From Falseniella ignava CCUG 37419 (GTDB taxonomy: Bacteria; Bacillota; Bacilli; Lactobacillales; Aerococcaceae), in NCBI RefSeq assembly GCF_000301055.1, contig NZ_JH932300.1, positions 663,339 through 727,338 of the forward strand: DNA of 64,000 bases, read 5' to 3'. A model generated the notes under the pieces. That model saw nothing but the letters and a program-made list of their open reading frames with translations, was not told where the DNA came from and searched no databases. The translations under genes and the position numbers were made by a program. Shown here piece by piece: positions 46,226-57,390 of this stretch; positions within the stretch are counted from its first letter, which is position 1; each line of letters starts with the position of its first letter.

Positions 46226-46935
46226 TAAGAAATCACCTCTTCTATTGCTTTAATTGTTTGTTTGACTTCTAATTCTTTAGTATGGTCACCCTTTTTACTC
46301 AACTGCAAGGAGGTTAAGATATATTTCATTTTCTCTAATTCATTGCGCCATTTTTCGATAAAGGTATCATTTCGTTCCTGTAAAAGAAATGGACCAAACA
46401 TTAATTCTTTGTCTGATATAGTTACTTTAGTATTCGGATTAGATTGGGCGATAATCATCTCATAAAAGTGCCCTTTTTCTTGAATAATATATTCATCAAT
46501 GATTTGATAATGATGATCATTTAGCCATTGGCGAACGATTCTTTCGCCCACATTAGGTTGAAGTGCTAATAGCTTAGGTTGATGACCGATTTGTTGTCCT
46601 CGTGTTAAAATATCTACAATGAGCCCACCGCCCATCCCGCATATACTAACCGTATTAATCTTATCCTCAAAATGAATGACATCATAGCCATCACCTAATC
46701 TTACATCAATTCGATCATTTAATTGGTGTTGATTCACTTCTTGGATGGCTGATTGATAGGGGCCTTTAACCACCTCTCCTGCAATAGCAAACTCGATGTA
46801 GTTTCCTTGGGCTAAGTAAGATGGTAAATAAGCGTGGTCACTACCGATATCTGCTAAACGGGTTGGTTTAGGTGCATATTTAATAATACTATCTGCAATC
46901 CATTGCAACCGCTTAGAAAGTTGTTTTGAATTCAT
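46225..46935 (-). CDS. trmK: tRNA (adenine22-N1)-methyltransferase
   Basis: 236 residues. SAM-binding motif LADIGSDHAYLPSYLA, then ICGMGGGLIVDIL and LALQPNVGERIVRQWL are the TrmK hallmarks. A C-terminal coiled-coil helical part (about 165-236) follows. It methylates A22 in the D-arm of certain tRNAs. It sits upstream of the Nif3-like gene, the usual arrangement downstream of rpoD in Firmicutes. Confidence 0.94.
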   Translation of the reverse strand: MNSKQLSKRLQWIADSIIKYAPKPTRLADIGSDHAYLPSYLAQGNYIEFAIAGEVVKGPYQSAIQEVNQHQLNDRIDVRLGDGYDVIHFEDKINTVSICGMGGGLIVDILTRGQQIGHQPKLLALQPNVGERIVRQWLNDHHYQIIDEYIIQEKGHFYEMIIAQSNPNTKVTISDKELMFGPFLLQERNDTFIEKWRNELEKMKYILTSLQLSKKGDHTKELEVKQTIKAIEEVIS

Positions 46936-46984
46936 ATCTTCATCCTTTATTAATAATATGACTTTATTTTACCTGATAAAAAAA

Positions 46985-47016
46985 CAACATCAAGTGATGT
47001 AGTCTACTTGATGTTG
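46985..47016 (-). terminator. Terminator of the dnaG-rpoD unit
   Basis: CAACATCAAGT and ACTTGATGTTG form an 11-bp perfect stem with a 10-base loop. The minus-strand exit runs into seven or more T residues. It lies 9 bases past the rpoD stop. Confidence 0.9.
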
Positions 47017-47024
47017 TCAAATAA

Positions 47025-48182
47025 TTATTCTAAAAAATCTTTTAATTGTTTAGAACGACTTGGATGGCGTAATTTACGAAGAGCTTTAGCTTCAATTTGA
47101 CGAATGCGTTCACGAGTTACACCAAATACTTTTCCAACTTGTTCTAAAGTGCGAATATTGCCATCATCCAGTCCGAAGCGTAATCTTAAAACATTTTCTT
47201 CTCGGTCTGTTAATGTATCTAAAACTTCCTCTAACTGTTCTCTTAAAAGAGAACCTGCTGTAAATGCTTCGGGACTTAAAGCTCCTTCATCTTCAATGAA
47301 GTCACCTAAATGAGAATCATCCTCTTCACCGATTGGCGTTTCGAGTGAGACAGGCTCTTGAGCAATTTTTAAGATTTCACGCACTTTTTCTGCAGGTAAA
47401 TCCATCTCTGCTCCAATTTCTTCGGGTGTCGGTTCTCGTCCAAGCTCTTGTAATAGTGTACGTTGAATACGAACTAATTTGTTAATTGTCTCAACCATAT
47501 GAACCGGAATCCGAATCGTACGTGCTTGGTCGGCAATCGCACGTGTAATGGCTTGTCGAATCCACCAAGTAGCATAAGTCGAGAATTTAAACCCTTTATG
47601 ATAATCGAACTTTTCGACGGCTTTCATCAGACCCATATTTCCTTCTTGGATCAAGTCAAGAAATGATAGCCCCCGTCCGACATAGCGTTTAGCTATCGAA
47701 ACAACTAAACGCAAGTTTGCTTCTGCGAGTTCTTGTTTAGCTATTTCATCTCCTGCTTCAATTCGTTTTGCGATTTCCACTTCTTCTTCAGCTGTTAGTA
47801 AGTCAACTCGACCGATTTCCTTCAAATACATCCGAACTGGATCGCTAACTTTCATTTTAGTTGGATCTTCGTCTGGTTCTTCTACTTCCTGAAGTTCCGA
47901 TGAACGTTCATCTTCTTTAACCATTTGCGCTTTCGTAGGACCGCCGTCGTCCCCTACAACCGCAATGCCATTATCTTCAATTTTTTGAATTAATAAATCA
48001 ATCTGATCTGAATCTAGTTCATATGGACTGGCAATTCGTTTTGTAAGCTCGTCATAATGAATTTGACCGAGTCCAGATTTTTCAGCAATAATTTGTTCCG
48101 TTGCTTGATTTACCGTCACTTTTAATTCTTTGGTAGATTTTTCTGACCCTTTATCTGAAGATGTTGCTTTATCTTTTGTCAT
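47025..48182 (-). CDS. rpoD: Primary sigma factor (SigA/RpoD)
   Basis: 385 residues. Region 1.2/2 ([17 protein letters not shown], then [20 protein letters not shown]), region 3 and region 4.2 ([18 protein letters not shown]) are complete. It directs RNA polymerase to the TTGACA/TATAAT promoters seen in this window. It follows dnaG by 16 bases, as in the macromolecular synthesis operon; rpsU is not in this window. Confidence 0.97.
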   Translation of the reverse strand: MTKDKATSSDKGSEKSTKELKVTVNQATEQIIAEKSGLGQIHYDELTKRIASPYELDSDQIDLLIQKIEDNGIAVVGDDGGPTKAQMVKEDERSSELQEVEEPDEDPTKMKVSDPVRMYLKEIGRVDLLTAEEEVEIAKRIEAGDEIAKQELAEANLRLVVSIAKRYVGRGLSFLDLIQEGNMGLMKAVEKFDYHKGFKFSTYATWWIRQAITRAIADQARTIRIPVHMVETINKLVRIQRTLLQELGREPTPEEIGAEMDLPAEKVREILKIAQEPVSLETPIGEEDDSHLGDFIEDEGALSPEAFTAGSLLREQLEEVLDTLTDREENVLRLRFGLDDGNIRTLEQVGKVFGVTRERIRQIEAKALRKLRHPSRSKQLKDFLE

Positions 48183-48198
48183 ACATATCCACTCCTTC

Positions 48199-50022
48199 TT
48201 ATTTATATTCTTTCATTAATAGAAAAATTTGTTGGAAAATTTCTTGACTCGTTGTTTGATTATTTTCTTGTTTGGCTTGTTTTAACTTTGTTCGTAGTTC
48301 ATCAATTTTTTGACCGATAAATTCCTTTTTTAAAATTCCAAAACAATCTGCCATCTCTTGTTCATTAAAATCAAACACCTCATCTGACCACATAATATCT
48401 TGAAGCCACTGATTTAATTCACCGTCATCAATTTGATGGACAATTTGTGTCATGGGAAAATGATTTCCTTCATAATAATATCGATCTAGCGCTAAGAATG
48501 CCCGATTACTTAAATCATGGTACATAATCGGTATTTCATCTAGTTGCTGGATATATTTCCATGCTGATTCGTGATAGATAAGATTGAATAAAATTGTGCG
48601 TTCTGCCTGATATGCTTTTTTAGATTCGACCGTTATTTTTGAAGTCACAAAAGATTCAGCAGGTATATCTGTTTTGGTTATTTTTGACGAATGGGATTGT
48701 TGTTTAATTTCCTTTTCATGATATCGCGTTGCTCGAGTTAATTGCTCTTGGACAATCGCTTCATTTAACTGAAATTCTGCAACAATCTCTTGGACTCTCA
48801 ACTGTTGTTCGATTGAAGATGGAATGAGCGCCACCGTTTTAATCAACTGCTCGATGTATTGGGCTTTTTCATTATCTAAAGACAAATTATATGAGGTTGC
48901 TAAGTACGCTTTTTTAAAATCATAGTATGATTTACTCTTATCTAAGAGAGTCTGAAAACCAGCCTTTCCAGAACGTTTAATCCAATCATCGGGATCTCTT
49001 CCTTCCGGAATGATTACCGCTTCTGTTGATAGAGATGATTCGTCAATTAAACGATCCATTGCACGACTCATCGCATCTTGACCCGCACGGTCACCATCAA
49101 AAACTAATTTTACGTGACGAGTGATTCGTTTAATTTGTCGGAGATGATCTGAGGTAAAAGCCGTCCCCATCGTAGCAACACTATTGAGAAACCCTGCTTG
49201 ACTTAATGAAATCACATCCATATAGCCTTCTGTTATTAATAATTCTTCACTTTGTCGTACCGCTTGTCGAGCTAAATCAATATTAAATAGAAAGCGACTT
49301 TTCACAAATATATCTGTCTCGGGTGAATTAATATACTTTGCTAAGGATGGATTGTCTTCAATCAAGCGACCCGATAAAGCGATGGTTCGCCCTTGTTCAT
49401 CTCTCAATGGAATAATTAATCGATTTTTAAACCGATCAATCATTTGTTTTCGATCATTTTGATAGAAAATCCCAGATTGAATCAACTGTTCATCCGTGAA
49501 ATCTTCATTTTGTAATATTTGGTAGATTAACTCAGAATTATTTGGAGCATACCCGATATTAAACCGTTCAATTGTTTCTGCATTTATGCCGCGTTGTGTT
49601 AAATAATCTAGCGCTTTCTCCCCGTGATGTGTCTGTGTTAAATAATAATGATAAAATTCAACGACTTTTTGGTGAATTTGATATAAAATTTCTATTTTAG
49701 GATTTACCTTCGTTGATTGGGTTACTATATCCGGTAGTTTGATATTAGCAAATTCAGCTGCTTTGATGACCGCATCGACAAAGCCAACGTGTTCGTATTC
49801 TTGAATAAAACTGTAAATATTTCCTGCCCGTCCGCAACTAAAGCATTTAAAAATTTGTTTTGTTTCTGACACGGAAAAGGAAGGATTATTATCTTCATGG
49901 AAAGGACAAGCGCATAAATAGTTATTTCCTCGTTTTTGTAATGGAATATAAGAATTAATCAAATCGACAATATTCACTTCAGACAAAATTTGATTCACGA
50001 TTTCATTTGGAATACGTGCCAT
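48199..50022 (-). CDS. dnaG: DNA primase
   Basis: 607 residues. The N-terminal CHC2 zinc finger is complete ([13 protein letters not shown] ... FKCFSCG). The TOPRIM catalytic core shows LLITEGYMD and [13 protein letters not shown]. The C-terminal helicase-binding part is helical. It makes RNA primers for replication. Upstream engB ends 41 bases away with no terminator, so dnaG-rpoD may be reached by transcripts from tig-clpX-engB. Confidence 0.96.
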   Translation of the reverse strand: MARIPNEIVNQILSEVNIVDLINSYIPLQKRGNNYLCACPFHEDNNPSFSVSETKQIFKCFSCGRAGNIYSFIQEYEHVGFVDAVIKAAEFANIKLPDIVTQSTKVNPKIEILYQIHQKVVEFYHYYLTQTHHGEKALDYLTQRGINAETIERFNIGYAPNNSELIYQILQNEDFTDEQLIQSGIFYQNDRKQMIDRFKNRLIIPLRDEQGRTIALSGRLIEDNPSLAKYINSPETDIFVKSRFLFNIDLARQAVRQSEELLITEGYMDVISLSQAGFLNSVATMGTAFTSDHLRQIKRITRHVKLVFDGDRAGQDAMSRAMDRLIDESSLSTEAVIIPEGRDPDDWIKRSGKAGFQTLLDKSKSYYDFKKAYLATSYNLSLDNEKAQYIEQLIKTVALIPSSIEQQLRVQEIVAEFQLNEAIVQEQLTRATRYHEKEIKQQSHSSKITKTDIPAESFVTSKITVESKKAYQAERTILFNLIYHESAWKYIQQLDEIPIMYHDLSNRAFLALDRYYYEGNHFPMTQIVHQIDDGELNQWLQDIMWSDEVFDFNEQEMADCFGILKKEFIGQKIDELRTKLKQAKQENNQTTSQEIFQQIFLLMKEYK

Positions 50023-50063
50023 AAGATCCCCTTCTTAATTATAAAAATCTTTTCAAGTCACTA

Positions 50064-50648
50064 TCACTCAACTAGTGAGTGGATTACATCCCAAAGGTCT
50101 GCAGCACCTGTTCGGTCTTCCGATGAAAATAAAAATAATGCTTCATCACTTGGTAAATCTAACAATTGAACGAAAGAATGAATATGTTTTGAATATTGAC
50201 TACGTTTAATTTTGTCAATTTTTGTTGTCACAATCGCGTAGGGGATTTCAAGTTCATCCGCAAATTCCTTCATGCCAAGGTCTAAAACTGTAGGCGGATG
50301 ACGAAAATCCATTAATAATAGTAAAGCAACTAGATTCTCACGTTGATGTAAATAGTCCGAGATAAATTGGTTAAACCGTTCGCGTTCTCGTTTCGAAACA
50401 CGAGCATAACCATAACCAGGCAAGTCAACAAAACGGAATTGGTGATCAATTTCATAAAAATTTAATGTTTGAGTTTTACCAGGTTGACTTGATGTACGAG
50501 CCACGCCTTGTCGCCCGACCATTGCGTTAATAAAGGATGATTTCCCGACATTGGATCGACCAGCTAAAGCTATTTCAGGCAAATTTGGCGCCGGATACTG
50601 AGCGGGTGATACCGCACTGGTCAACATTTCAATTGTATGATATTTCAT
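50064..50648 (-). CDS. engB: Ribosome-assembly GTPase EngB (YsxC)
   Basis: 194 residues. G1 GRSNVGKSSFINA, G3 DLPGYGYA and G4 TKIDKI are present. EngB binds maturing 50S subunits and is essential in many bacteria. It follows clpX by 11 bases, the common Firmicutes pairing. Confidence 0.96.
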   Translation of the reverse strand: MKYHTIEMLTSAVSPAQYPAPNLPEIALAGRSNVGKSSFINAMVGRQGVARTSSQPGKTQTLNFYEIDHQFRFVDLPGYGYARVSKRERERFNQFISDYLHQRENLVALLLLMDFRHPPTVLDLGMKEFADELEIPYAIVTTKIDKIKRSQYSKHIHSFVQLLDLPSDEALFLFSSEDRTGAADLWDVIHSLVE

Positions 50649-50659
50649 AAGATCCCCCT

Positions 50660-51904
50660 TTATGAAGAGAGTTTTTTATTGTTTTCGTCATAATATTCAG
50701 GTAATGAAATTCCTTCGACATTTTCTTTTGTAATAATGATTTTATGTACGTCATCACGACTCGGGACTTCATACATAACTTCAAGCATCACATGCTCAAT
50801 AATTGATCGGAGTCCACGTGCACCTGTACCACGCTCATTTGCCATTTGAGCAATCACCTTCAATGCTTCCGGTTCAAATTCTAATTCAACATCATCTAAT
50901 GCCAGTTGCTTTTTATATTGCTTTACTAAAGCATTTTTTGGTTCAACTAAAATTTTCACAAGATCATCGACTGTTAACTGTTCAAGGGCGGCTGTTAAGG
51001 GGATTCGACCAATAAATTCTGGGATTAATCCAAATTTAAGTAAGTCTTCTGACGTCACTTGTTGCATGAGACTCTTATCTGGATCTAAGTGTCCTGAGTT
51101 AGAACCAAAACCAATCACTTTGCTTCCTAACCGTTCTTTAACAATTGTTTCGATACCCGCAAAGGCACCTCCAACAATAAATAAAATATTTGAAGTATCC
51201 AGTTTAATAAACTCTTGATTCGGATGTTTTCTACCACCTTGAGGCGGGATATTCGCCTCTGTCCCCTCAAGAATTTTAAGCAAAGCTTGTTGGACTCCTT
51301 CACCACTGACATCTCGAGTAATCGAAACATTTTCACTTTTACGAGAAATTTTATCGATTTCATCAATATAAATAATTCCTTTTTCTGCCATGTCAATATC
51401 ATAGTCTGCTGCTTGAACAAGTTTTAGTAGAACATTTTCTACGTCCTCTCCAACATAACCTGCTTCGGTTAACGTGGTTGCATCAGCAATTGCAAATGGA
51501 ACATTTAAAATACGTGCTAAAGTCTGAGCTAAAAAGGTCTTTCCTGAGCCAGTTGGCCCAATCAGAGCGATATTTGTTTTTTGTAATTCGACACCATCGT
51601 CATCAACTTCTTGCTGAATGCGCTTATAATGATTGTAGACTGCGACAGCTAAAGTTTTTTTCGCTTGTTCTTGACCAATCACGTATTCATCTAAAATTGC
51701 CTTGATTTCATGTGGTGTATGAATCGTAATTTCAGTTGATGAATAATTTTGATTAATATCTTCTTTAATAATCATTCGACATAATTCCACGCATTCATCA
51801 CAAATATAGACATCTGGGCCGGCTACGATTTTATTAACTTCATCTTGAGATTTTCCACAAAAAGAACAAAAAAAATCTTCTTGATCATGTATGTTTCGGC
51901 TCAT
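50660..51904 (-). CDS. clpX: ClpX, ATPase subunit of ClpXP protease
   Basis: 414 residues from the ATG at 51904 behind AAAGGAG; a start at 51961 adds 19 unlikely residues reaching back toward the tig terminator. The zinc-binding domain has two Cys pairs ([15 protein letters not shown]). The AAA+ core has Walker [11 protein letters not shown], Walker [10 protein letters not shown], and sensor 2 in [10 protein letters not shown]. It unfolds proteins for ClpP and lies between tig and engB. Confidence 0.96.
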   Translation of the reverse strand: MSRNIHDQEDFFCSFCGKSQDEVNKIVAGPDVYICDECVELCRMIIKEDINQNYSSTEITIHTPHEIKAILDEYVIGQEQAKKTLAVAVYNHYKRIQQEVDDDGVELQKTNIALIGPTGSGKTFLAQTLARILNVPFAIADATTLTEAGYVGEDVENVLLKLVQAADYDIDMAEKGIIYIDEIDKISRKSENVSITRDVSGEGVQQALLKILEGTEANIPPQGGRKHPNQEFIKLDTSNILFIVGGAFAGIETIVKERLGSKVIGFGSNSGHLDPDKSLMQQVTSEDLLKFGLIPEFIGRIPLTAALEQLTVDDLVKILVEPKNALVKQYKKQLALDDVELEFEPEALKVIAQMANERGTGARGLRSIIEHVMLEVMYEVPSRDDVHKIIITKENVEGISLPEYYDENNKKLSS

Positions 51905-51944
51905 ATAATAAAGAACTCCTTTCCAAATTGATAGATATAAAAGA

Positions 51945-51983
51945 GGACGCAATAAAGTCATCGTTTAATTGACTTTTGCATCC
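51945..51983 (-). terminator. Imperfect hairpin between tig and clpX
   Basis: GGACGCAATAAAGTCA and TGACTTTTGCATCC pair with one mismatch and a 2-base bulge; the minus-strand exit is U-rich. It may partly terminate tig transcripts and tune clpX levels. Confidence 0.55.
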
Positions 51984-52010
51984 CCTTATCTATATTACAA
52001 TTGCCTTTAA

Positions 52011-53294
52011 TTATTTTTCTTCAACAGAATCAATAATTAAATTCATTGCTTTCTTCATCTTGATATCATTTGATAGCATTTCTTCTGTTACAAATTGACG
52101 AACTTTGCTTGTTTCCATACCATATTGAGCTGCTAAGCTTTCAATTTCTTCGTTAATTTCGTCTTCGTTGACATCTAATTCTTCAACGTTCACAATTTCT
52201 TCGAGGACTAAGTTCGTCTTAGTGCGTAATTCAGCCTCTTCAGCAAATTGATTACGTAAATCTTCCTCAGTTGATCCAGTAATTTGGTAGTACATTTCTG
52301 GATTAATGCCTTGACGACTTAAATTATTTAAGAAGTATTCTACTTGACGATTGATTTCTTCGTCAATCATTGCTTGTGGAATACCTCCATCAATTTCAGC
52401 ATTCTCAACAGCTTGACGAAGTGCTAAATCTTCAACGACTTCTTTGGCAGCTTCTTCTTTTGATTCTTGAAGTTCTTGACGAACTTTCTCTTCCCATTCT
52501 TTAAATGATTCAACTTCATCATCGATATCTTTCGCGAATTCATCATCTAATTCTGGAAGTTGTTTTGTTTTAACTTCATGCACTTTTACTTTGAAGATAG
52601 CTTCCTTACCAGCTAAATCTTCAGCGTGGTATTGTTCAGGGAAAGTAACCTTGACTTCCACATCTTCGCCAGGTTTTGCACCAATTAATTGGTCTTCAAA
52701 TCCAGGAATAAATTGGCCAGATCCTAATTCAAGTGAATAATTTTCATCTTTACCACCGTCAAATGCAACTTCATCAACGAAACCTTCATAATCGATGACA
52801 ACCGTGTCTCCTGACTCAGCGGCATCTTCCTTAACTACAAGTTCAGCTAAACTTTCACGACGTGTCTCGATATATTGATTTACTTCATCGTCGGTTAATT
52901 CACGATCTTGTTTTTCAACGGTTAAGCCTTTATAGTCCCCTAATTTAACCGCAGGTTTTGTTTGAACTTGTGCTTTAATAACCCAAGGCTTCCCTTTTTC
53001 TAATGATTCAATATCAAATTTAGGTTGTCCTACTGCATCTACTTCTACTTCTTCAAGAGCTTCTGCATAGGCTGATGGAATTAATGCATTAAGCACGTCG
53101 TCGTATAACGCTTCTTCACCATATAGATTATTAAAGATTTGACGTGGCACTTTGCCCTTACGAAATCCAGGTACATTGATGTTTTTACGAGCCTTTTTAA
53201 ATGCGCTGTCAAGGGCAGTGTTAACGGCCTCAATCGGTAATTCAAATGTTAATGTTCCTTCATTCGTTGATGTTTTTTCAAATTTTGCAGTCAT
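52011..53294 (-). CDS. tig: Trigger factor, ribosome-bound chaperone and prolyl isomerase
   Basis: 427 residues in three domains. The ribosome-binding loop NVPGFRKGKVPR near residue 45 is the family signature. The FKBP-type isomerase domain spans about 160-245 (GDTVVIDYEGF, then LELGSGQFIPGFEDQ). The helical chaperone arms follow, with an acidic tail. It holds nascent chains on the ribosome. Good upstream GGAGG. Confidence 0.97.
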   Translation of the reverse strand: MTAKFEKTSTNEGTLTFELPIEAVNTALDSAFKKARKNINVPGFRKGKVPRQIFNNLYGEEALYDDVLNALIPSAYAEALEEVEVDAVGQPKFDIESLEKGKPWVIKAQVQTKPAVKLGDYKGLTVEKQDRELTDDEVNQYIETRRESLAELVVKEDAAESGDTVVIDYEGFVDEVAFDGGKDENYSLELGSGQFIPGFEDQLIGAKPGEDVEVKVTFPEQYHAEDLAGKEAIFKVKVHEVKTKQLPELDDEFAKDIDDEVESFKEWEEKVRQELQESKEEAAKEVVEDLALRQAVENAEIDGGIPQAMIDEEINRQVEYFLNNLSRQGINPEMYYQITGSTEEDLRNQFAEEAELRTKTNLVLEEIVNVEELDVNEDEINEEIESLAAQYGMETSKVRQFVTEEMLSNDIKMKKAMNLIIDSVEEK

Positions 53295-53432
53295 ATATAA
53301 CCTCCGAAATTTATCTTGTTTAGTACATACTCTATTATTTTATATGATTTTATTGTATTTGTAAACATAAGTGGACTATAATATAGACAAAATCAATATT
53401 TGTTTAATATTTTTAAGAAGAGGAATGATTGA

Positions 53433-54032
53433 ATGATCCAATATCCATCCGGGCATGGACCGAAACCATCCTCCCCTAATAATTTAAATCAGCGAATACG
53501 CTATGGCAATCGCGGGATGTCTCTGGAAGAAATGCTCAATCAAAGTAATACATACTATTTACAACGTAATCTTGCCGTTATCCATAAAAAACCAACTCCA
53601 ATTCAAGTTGTTAAGGTAGATTACCCTCGTCGCAGCGCTGCACGCATTACGGAAGCATATTATCGTCGAGCTTCAACTACTGACTATAATGGTGTCTATC
53701 AAGGAAAATACATTGATTTTGAAGCAAAAGAAACCAATCATTTGAGATTTCCCTTGGCCAACCTACCTGAACATCAAGTTCAACATATGCAACAATGCGT
53801 TAAACAAGGTGGGATAATTTTTCTGCTCGTCTTTTTTAAGCAAGTCAATGAAGTGTACTTGTTACCTTTTGTCACTGCATATGACTTTATTAAAAATACC
53901 CAGCGTAAAAGTATTCCATATGATTTTTTTCATGAAAATGGCTATCTTTGCCCGATTTCATATAATCCACCCATCGATTATCTTAAAGCAGTCGATGATT
54001 GGTTAGCTAGCGGTACTTCTTCTGAAAATTAA
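53433..54032 (+). CDS. recU: RecU Holliday junction resolvase
   Basis: 199 residues. The nuclease core has YQGKYIDFEAKET with the E-x-K signature, preceded by DYNG. The N-terminal RGMSLEEMLNQSN is typical. It resolves Holliday junctions in recombination and chromosome segregation. Often paired with a pbp gene; here it is alone on the plus strand, facing the hypothetical gene across a terminator. GAAGAGGAA upstream. Confidence 0.94.
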   Translation: MIQYPSGHGPKPSSPNNLNQRIRYGNRGMSLEEMLNQSNTYYLQRNLAVIHKKPTPIQVVKVDYPRRSAARITEAYYRRASTTDYNGVYQGKYIDFEAKETNHLRFPLANLPEHQVQHMQQCVKQGGIIFLLVFFKQVNEVYLLPFVTAYDFIKNTQRKSIPYDFFHENGYLCPISYNPPIDYLKAVDDWLASGTSSEN

Positions 54033-54044
54033 ATTGAATGCATT

Positions 54045-54082
54045 AAAAAAATCTGTAATCGCTCAGACGTTACAGATTTTTT
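54045..54082. terminator. Bidirectional terminator between recU and the 54088 gene
   Basis: AAAAATCTGTAA and TTACAGATTTTT form a perfect stem with an 11-base loop, running into T6 on the plus side and A-rich on the other. Confidence 0.88.
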
Positions 54083-54087
54083 CATTT

Positions 54088-54765
54088 TTAAGGCGTTAAC
54101 CACCCTGAAATATTATCACGGGATTGATAGATTGCTTTGGATTTTATTTCATCATCAATAGTTAAACCTTTCATTTTTTCAGGGACAGCATAGTATCTAA
54201 AATATTTTCGCGACTCTGGTACAAACCCAATTTGCTCAAATTGACTATCTGTTAATGTAAAATAAGCACCGATACGATATGTTTCATCCGTGGATAGGAA
54301 TTCAACAAACCGATTCCCAACGTAATAAATAATCCCATTATCATATTCAAAATAATAATATTGGCCATCCGTTCCCCGATAGGTCACATTCGATTGCTGA
54401 AGTTCGTTTTCATTATACATCGGTAATCGATGGTAGGAATTATATAAATAACTACTCCGATAAAAACTTCGCTCTACGGAACCGTAGGCAAAATCATTAA
54501 AAATTTTCTTTTGGTAATCTCGTGTTCCTGGATTTGTTAAAAAAGAAGTTTCAATCATTTCTCCATATTGCTGATAACCATTTCTGGCAAATACAACCGT
54601 GTAGCCAATTAGAAGTATTGAGATAAAAATATAAAATTGTACGATTCGTTTTTTGTAATAAGAAATAGAAGCAAATAAAATCACGGCTACGATACAAGAT
54701 AAAATTACTCGTATCCACAAATCATGATAATAAAATTGTTCCATTGCTAGCCATTTTTGATACAT
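54088..54765 (-). CDS. Unrecognised two-helix membrane protein
   Basis: 225 residues. Two hydrophobic helices lie near the N-terminus (about 17-37 and 43-60). The remaining 160 residues are predicted outside, very rich in Tyr and Phe (for example GTDGQYYYFEYDNGIIYYVG), suggesting a beta-rich domain. No family recognised. It follows dnaD by 12 bases on the same strand and is probably the last gene of the long minus-strand unit starting at 62998. Confidence 0.72.
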   Translation of the reverse strand: MYQKWLAMEQFYYHDLWIRVILSCIVAVILFASISYYKKRIVQFYIFISILLIGYTVVFARNGYQQYGEMIETSFLTNPGTRDYQKKIFNDFAYGSVERSFYRSSYLYNSYHRLPMYNENELQQSNVTYRGTDGQYYYFEYDNGIIYYVGNRFVEFLSTDETYRIGAYFTLTDSQFEQIGFVPESRKYFRYYAVPEKMKGLTIDDEIKSKAIYQSRDNISGWLTP

Positions 54766-54777
54766 TGGTATCCTCCG

Positions 54778-55488
54778 CTATGAAGATGACGATGAATTCC
54801 AATAATCCATCGGTATCTGGATATGTTCGTATTGTTTGGATTGTTGAGATACATCGGTTGTTTGAGTTCGATTTCGTTCAAATTGTTCAATTTCTCGTTC
54901 TGCTTCTTGGGCAGTTAGAATGTTCTTTTTGGACCAATTGAGTAAAATACGATCGATATATTTCAAATTATACGCTCGGTTTAACACAGCTTGTCTTAAG
55001 GCAACAATAATCAAATCTTCATCGTATCCATCTTTGACTAGCCAATTTTGTAAATATTCAATCTCGATGGGCGATAAAGGTCGACCAAATTCAAGCTCAA
55101 AGATTTGATAAAGTGATTTTTCGTTCGTATTACTTTGGGTATCAGCAGAAGGTTCTGCAGTTCTTGTTACTTCTAACTTAGCAAAGAGAGGACGTATCGT
55201 GTAATGATCCGTCTTTTTTCCATAATCATTTTCAACAAGTTCAATTTCCATATAGTCTTTCTGGACTAATTGATTAATCGTCTCTAACACAAGATGGTCG
55301 CTCCAGCCCAAGTGCTGACTTATCCTTTGGATATCTTCAACCCGATTCCCTTGAGATATTTGCGATAAAATATAAAGAAGAATTACCATTTCATCACTTG
55401 AAATATCAAATTCATGATAATGATTGAATAAATAATTCGGAATACTCGTAAATCCATCTTTATACCAATCATAAAATGATTCATACAT
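54778..55488 (-). CDS. dnaD: DnaD-type replication initiation protein
   Basis: 236 residues. A winged-helix N-terminal domain (about 1-90) is followed by a linker and the DnaD/DnaB-type C-terminal domain (LYQIFELEFGRPLSPIEIE, then YNLKYIDRILLNWSKKN). It remodels DNA during primosome loading. Placement directly after asnS is standard in Firmicutes. Confidence 0.9.
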   Translation of the reverse strand: MYESFYDWYKDGFTSIPNYLFNHYHEFDISSDEMVILLYILSQISQGNRVEDIQRISQHLGWSDHLVLETINQLVQKDYMEIELVENDYGKKTDHYTIRPLFAKLEVTRTAEPSADTQSNTNEKSLYQIFELEFGRPLSPIEIEYLQNWLVKDGYDEDLIIVALRQAVLNRAYNLKYIDRILLNWSKKNILTAQEAEREIEQFERNRTQTTDVSQQSKQYEHIQIPMDYWNSSSSS

Positions 55489-55527
55489 TAACGTCCCCTC
55501 CTTCCTTTAATGATTCATTCTCTCAAA

Positions 55528-56826
55528 TTATGGGTATAGGCGATTCAATAGACGTGGGAATGGTGAAGTTTCTCGAATATGTTCAATACCACTTAACCAA
55601 GCTACACAACGCTCTAATCCCATTCCAAAACCACTATGGACTACTGCACCATATTTATTCGTATCTAAGTACCAAGCGTAAGCGTCTAAGTCTAAATTGA
55701 AATCAATAATATTTTGTTTCATAATTTCGTAATTATCTTCACGCTGCGATCCGCCAATAATTTCACCATATCCCTCAGGTGCAATCATGTCTGCACATAG
55801 AACAGTGCGTGGGTCTTCCGGATTTACCTTCATATAGAATGGCTTAATTGATTTTGGATAATTTACGATAAAGATGGGTTGTTCGTATTGGCTTGCGATA
55901 AACGTTTCATGCGGTGATCCAAAGTCATCACCCCACTCAATATCATCAAAACCATTATTATTTAATAAAGTAATCGCATCGGTATATGAAATTCGTGGAT
56001 ATGGTGTTTTAGTATATTTTTCAAGTAAGGATACATCACGGCCTAAACGCTCTAAGGCTTGAGGACAATGATCGATGACATTACGCACTAAGTATGCTAC
56101 GTATTCTTCTTGAACTTTTAAACTTTGCTCATGATCTGTATGGGCCATCTCAGGTTCCATCATCCAGAACTCAATTAAATGGCGACGTGTCTTAGATTTT
56201 TCCGCACGGAAAGTCGGTCCGAAAGAAAATACTTTGCCAAAAGCCATTGCTGCAGCTTCTAGATAAAGTTGACCACTTTGTGATAAGTAAGCTTCTTCAT
56301 CAAAATATTCTGTATGGAATAATTCAGTCGTTCCTTCTGGTGCACTGCCTGTTAAAATCGGTGGATCAATCTTAATAAATCCACGGTCATTAAAGAATTC
56401 AAACGTTGCGCGAATAATTTCGTTACGGATTAACATAATCGCATGTTGTCTTGACGTTCTTAACCATAAGTGACGGTGATCCATTAAGAAATCAGTTCCA
56501 TGTTCTTTCGGTGTAATCGGATAATCGTGACTTTCACCTAATACTTTAATATCTTTAACTAATAATTCGTACCCCAGACTTGAACGGGTATCCTCTTGAA
56601 CAACCCCAGTTAATTCGACACTACTTTCTTGAGAAAGATGTTTTGTAATGTCAAAAACTTCTTCACTTACATCTGATTTTAAAACGACACCTTGGAAGTA
56701 AGCTGTTCCGTCTCTTAATTGAATAAAAGCGATTTTACCACTGTTTCTTGTATTTGTAACCCAAGCTTTTACGGTCACAGTTTGATCAACGTAATCTTTA
56801 GCTTGATTCATTGTAATGATATCCAT
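55528..56826 (-). CDS. asnS: Asparaginyl-tRNA synthetase
   Basis: 432 residues. OB-fold anticodon-binding domain (about 1-100), then class II catalytic core with motif 2 [19 protein letters not shown] and motif 3 [13 protein letters not shown]. It charges tRNA-Asn. Gene order ypmB-asnS-dnaD matches Bacillus. Confidence 0.97.
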   Translation of the reverse strand: MDIITMNQAKDYVDQTVTVKAWVTNTRNSGKIAFIQLRDGTAYFQGVVLKSDVSEEVFDITKHLSQESSVELTGVVQEDTRSSLGYELLVKDIKVLGESHDYPITPKEHGTDFLMDHRHLWLRTSRQHAIMLIRNEIIRATFEFFNDRGFIKIDPPILTGSAPEGTTELFHTEYFDEEAYLSQSGQLYLEAAAMAFGKVFSFGPTFRAEKSKTRRHLIEFWMMEPEMAHTDHEQSLKVQEEYVAYLVRNVIDHCPQALERLGRDVSLLEKYTKTPYPRISYTDAITLLNNNGFDDIEWGDDFGSPHETFIASQYEQPIFIVNYPKSIKPFYMKVNPEDPRTVLCADMIAPEGYGEIIGGSQREDNYEIMKQNIIDFNLDLDAYAWYLDTNKYGAVVHSGFGMGLERCVAWLSGIEHIRETSPFPRLLNRLYP

Positions 56827-56841
56827 CTTTATTCCTCTTTC

Positions 56842-57318
56842 TTATAAATTCGCAATCGTTTGAATCCATTCCCCATCGGTCGCATCCAAATAATAATATG
56901 ACATAATACCAGATTGATCTTTAAAAGTAACTTCCCAAACAGGTCGATTATCCATTTTTCCTAGACGAGCCTGCATAACCTTATCAATCTCATTATCATA
57001 TTTTGTAATTCCAATGGCATCTTCGCGTGAGATAATATCTTCGTTCGTATAATAATCCGTATCGCCCCCATCTTGTTTAATAATGGCATACCGTTCTACT
57101 CCTTCATTATCGGTAAAGAACATAGAAAAATACGATTCTTTCACCGTAACCATATTAAATTGATGGACTTGTTCAATCGGATAATCAACTTCAATAATAT
57201 CCTTTGCTTCCACTTCAGCTTGTGCTAATCTGCTGACACTACTTGCATAAATGAAAATAAAAAACATCATTAATGACAAGAGTATCATGGATGTAACAGG
57301 AATCCATTTTTGACTCAA
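56842..57318 (-). CDS. ypmB: YpmB-like membrane-anchored protein (PepSY-type)
   Basis: 158 residues from a TTG at 57318 that sits nine bases after GGAGGG; an upstream ATG at 57360 would start before that site. One N-terminal membrane helix (about 8-28) is followed by an extracellular domain with two PepSY-like repeats ending in VTFKDQSGIMSYYYLDATDG. The role is unknown, but the gene is conserved between dinG and asnS. Confidence 0.82.
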   Translation of the reverse strand: MSQKWIPVTSMILLSLMMFFIFIYASSVSRLAQAEVEAKDIIEVDYPIEQVHQFNMVTVKESYFSMFFTDNEGVERYAIIKQDGGDTDYYTNEDIISREDAIGITKYDNEIDKVMQARLGKMDNRPVWEVTFKDQSGIMSYYYLDATDGEWIQTIANL

Positions 57319-57390
57319 AATGATTGCCCTCCTTTTAGTATAACAACATAATAATACCATAAACTGGCAGAAGATAAACCTATTATTCCT

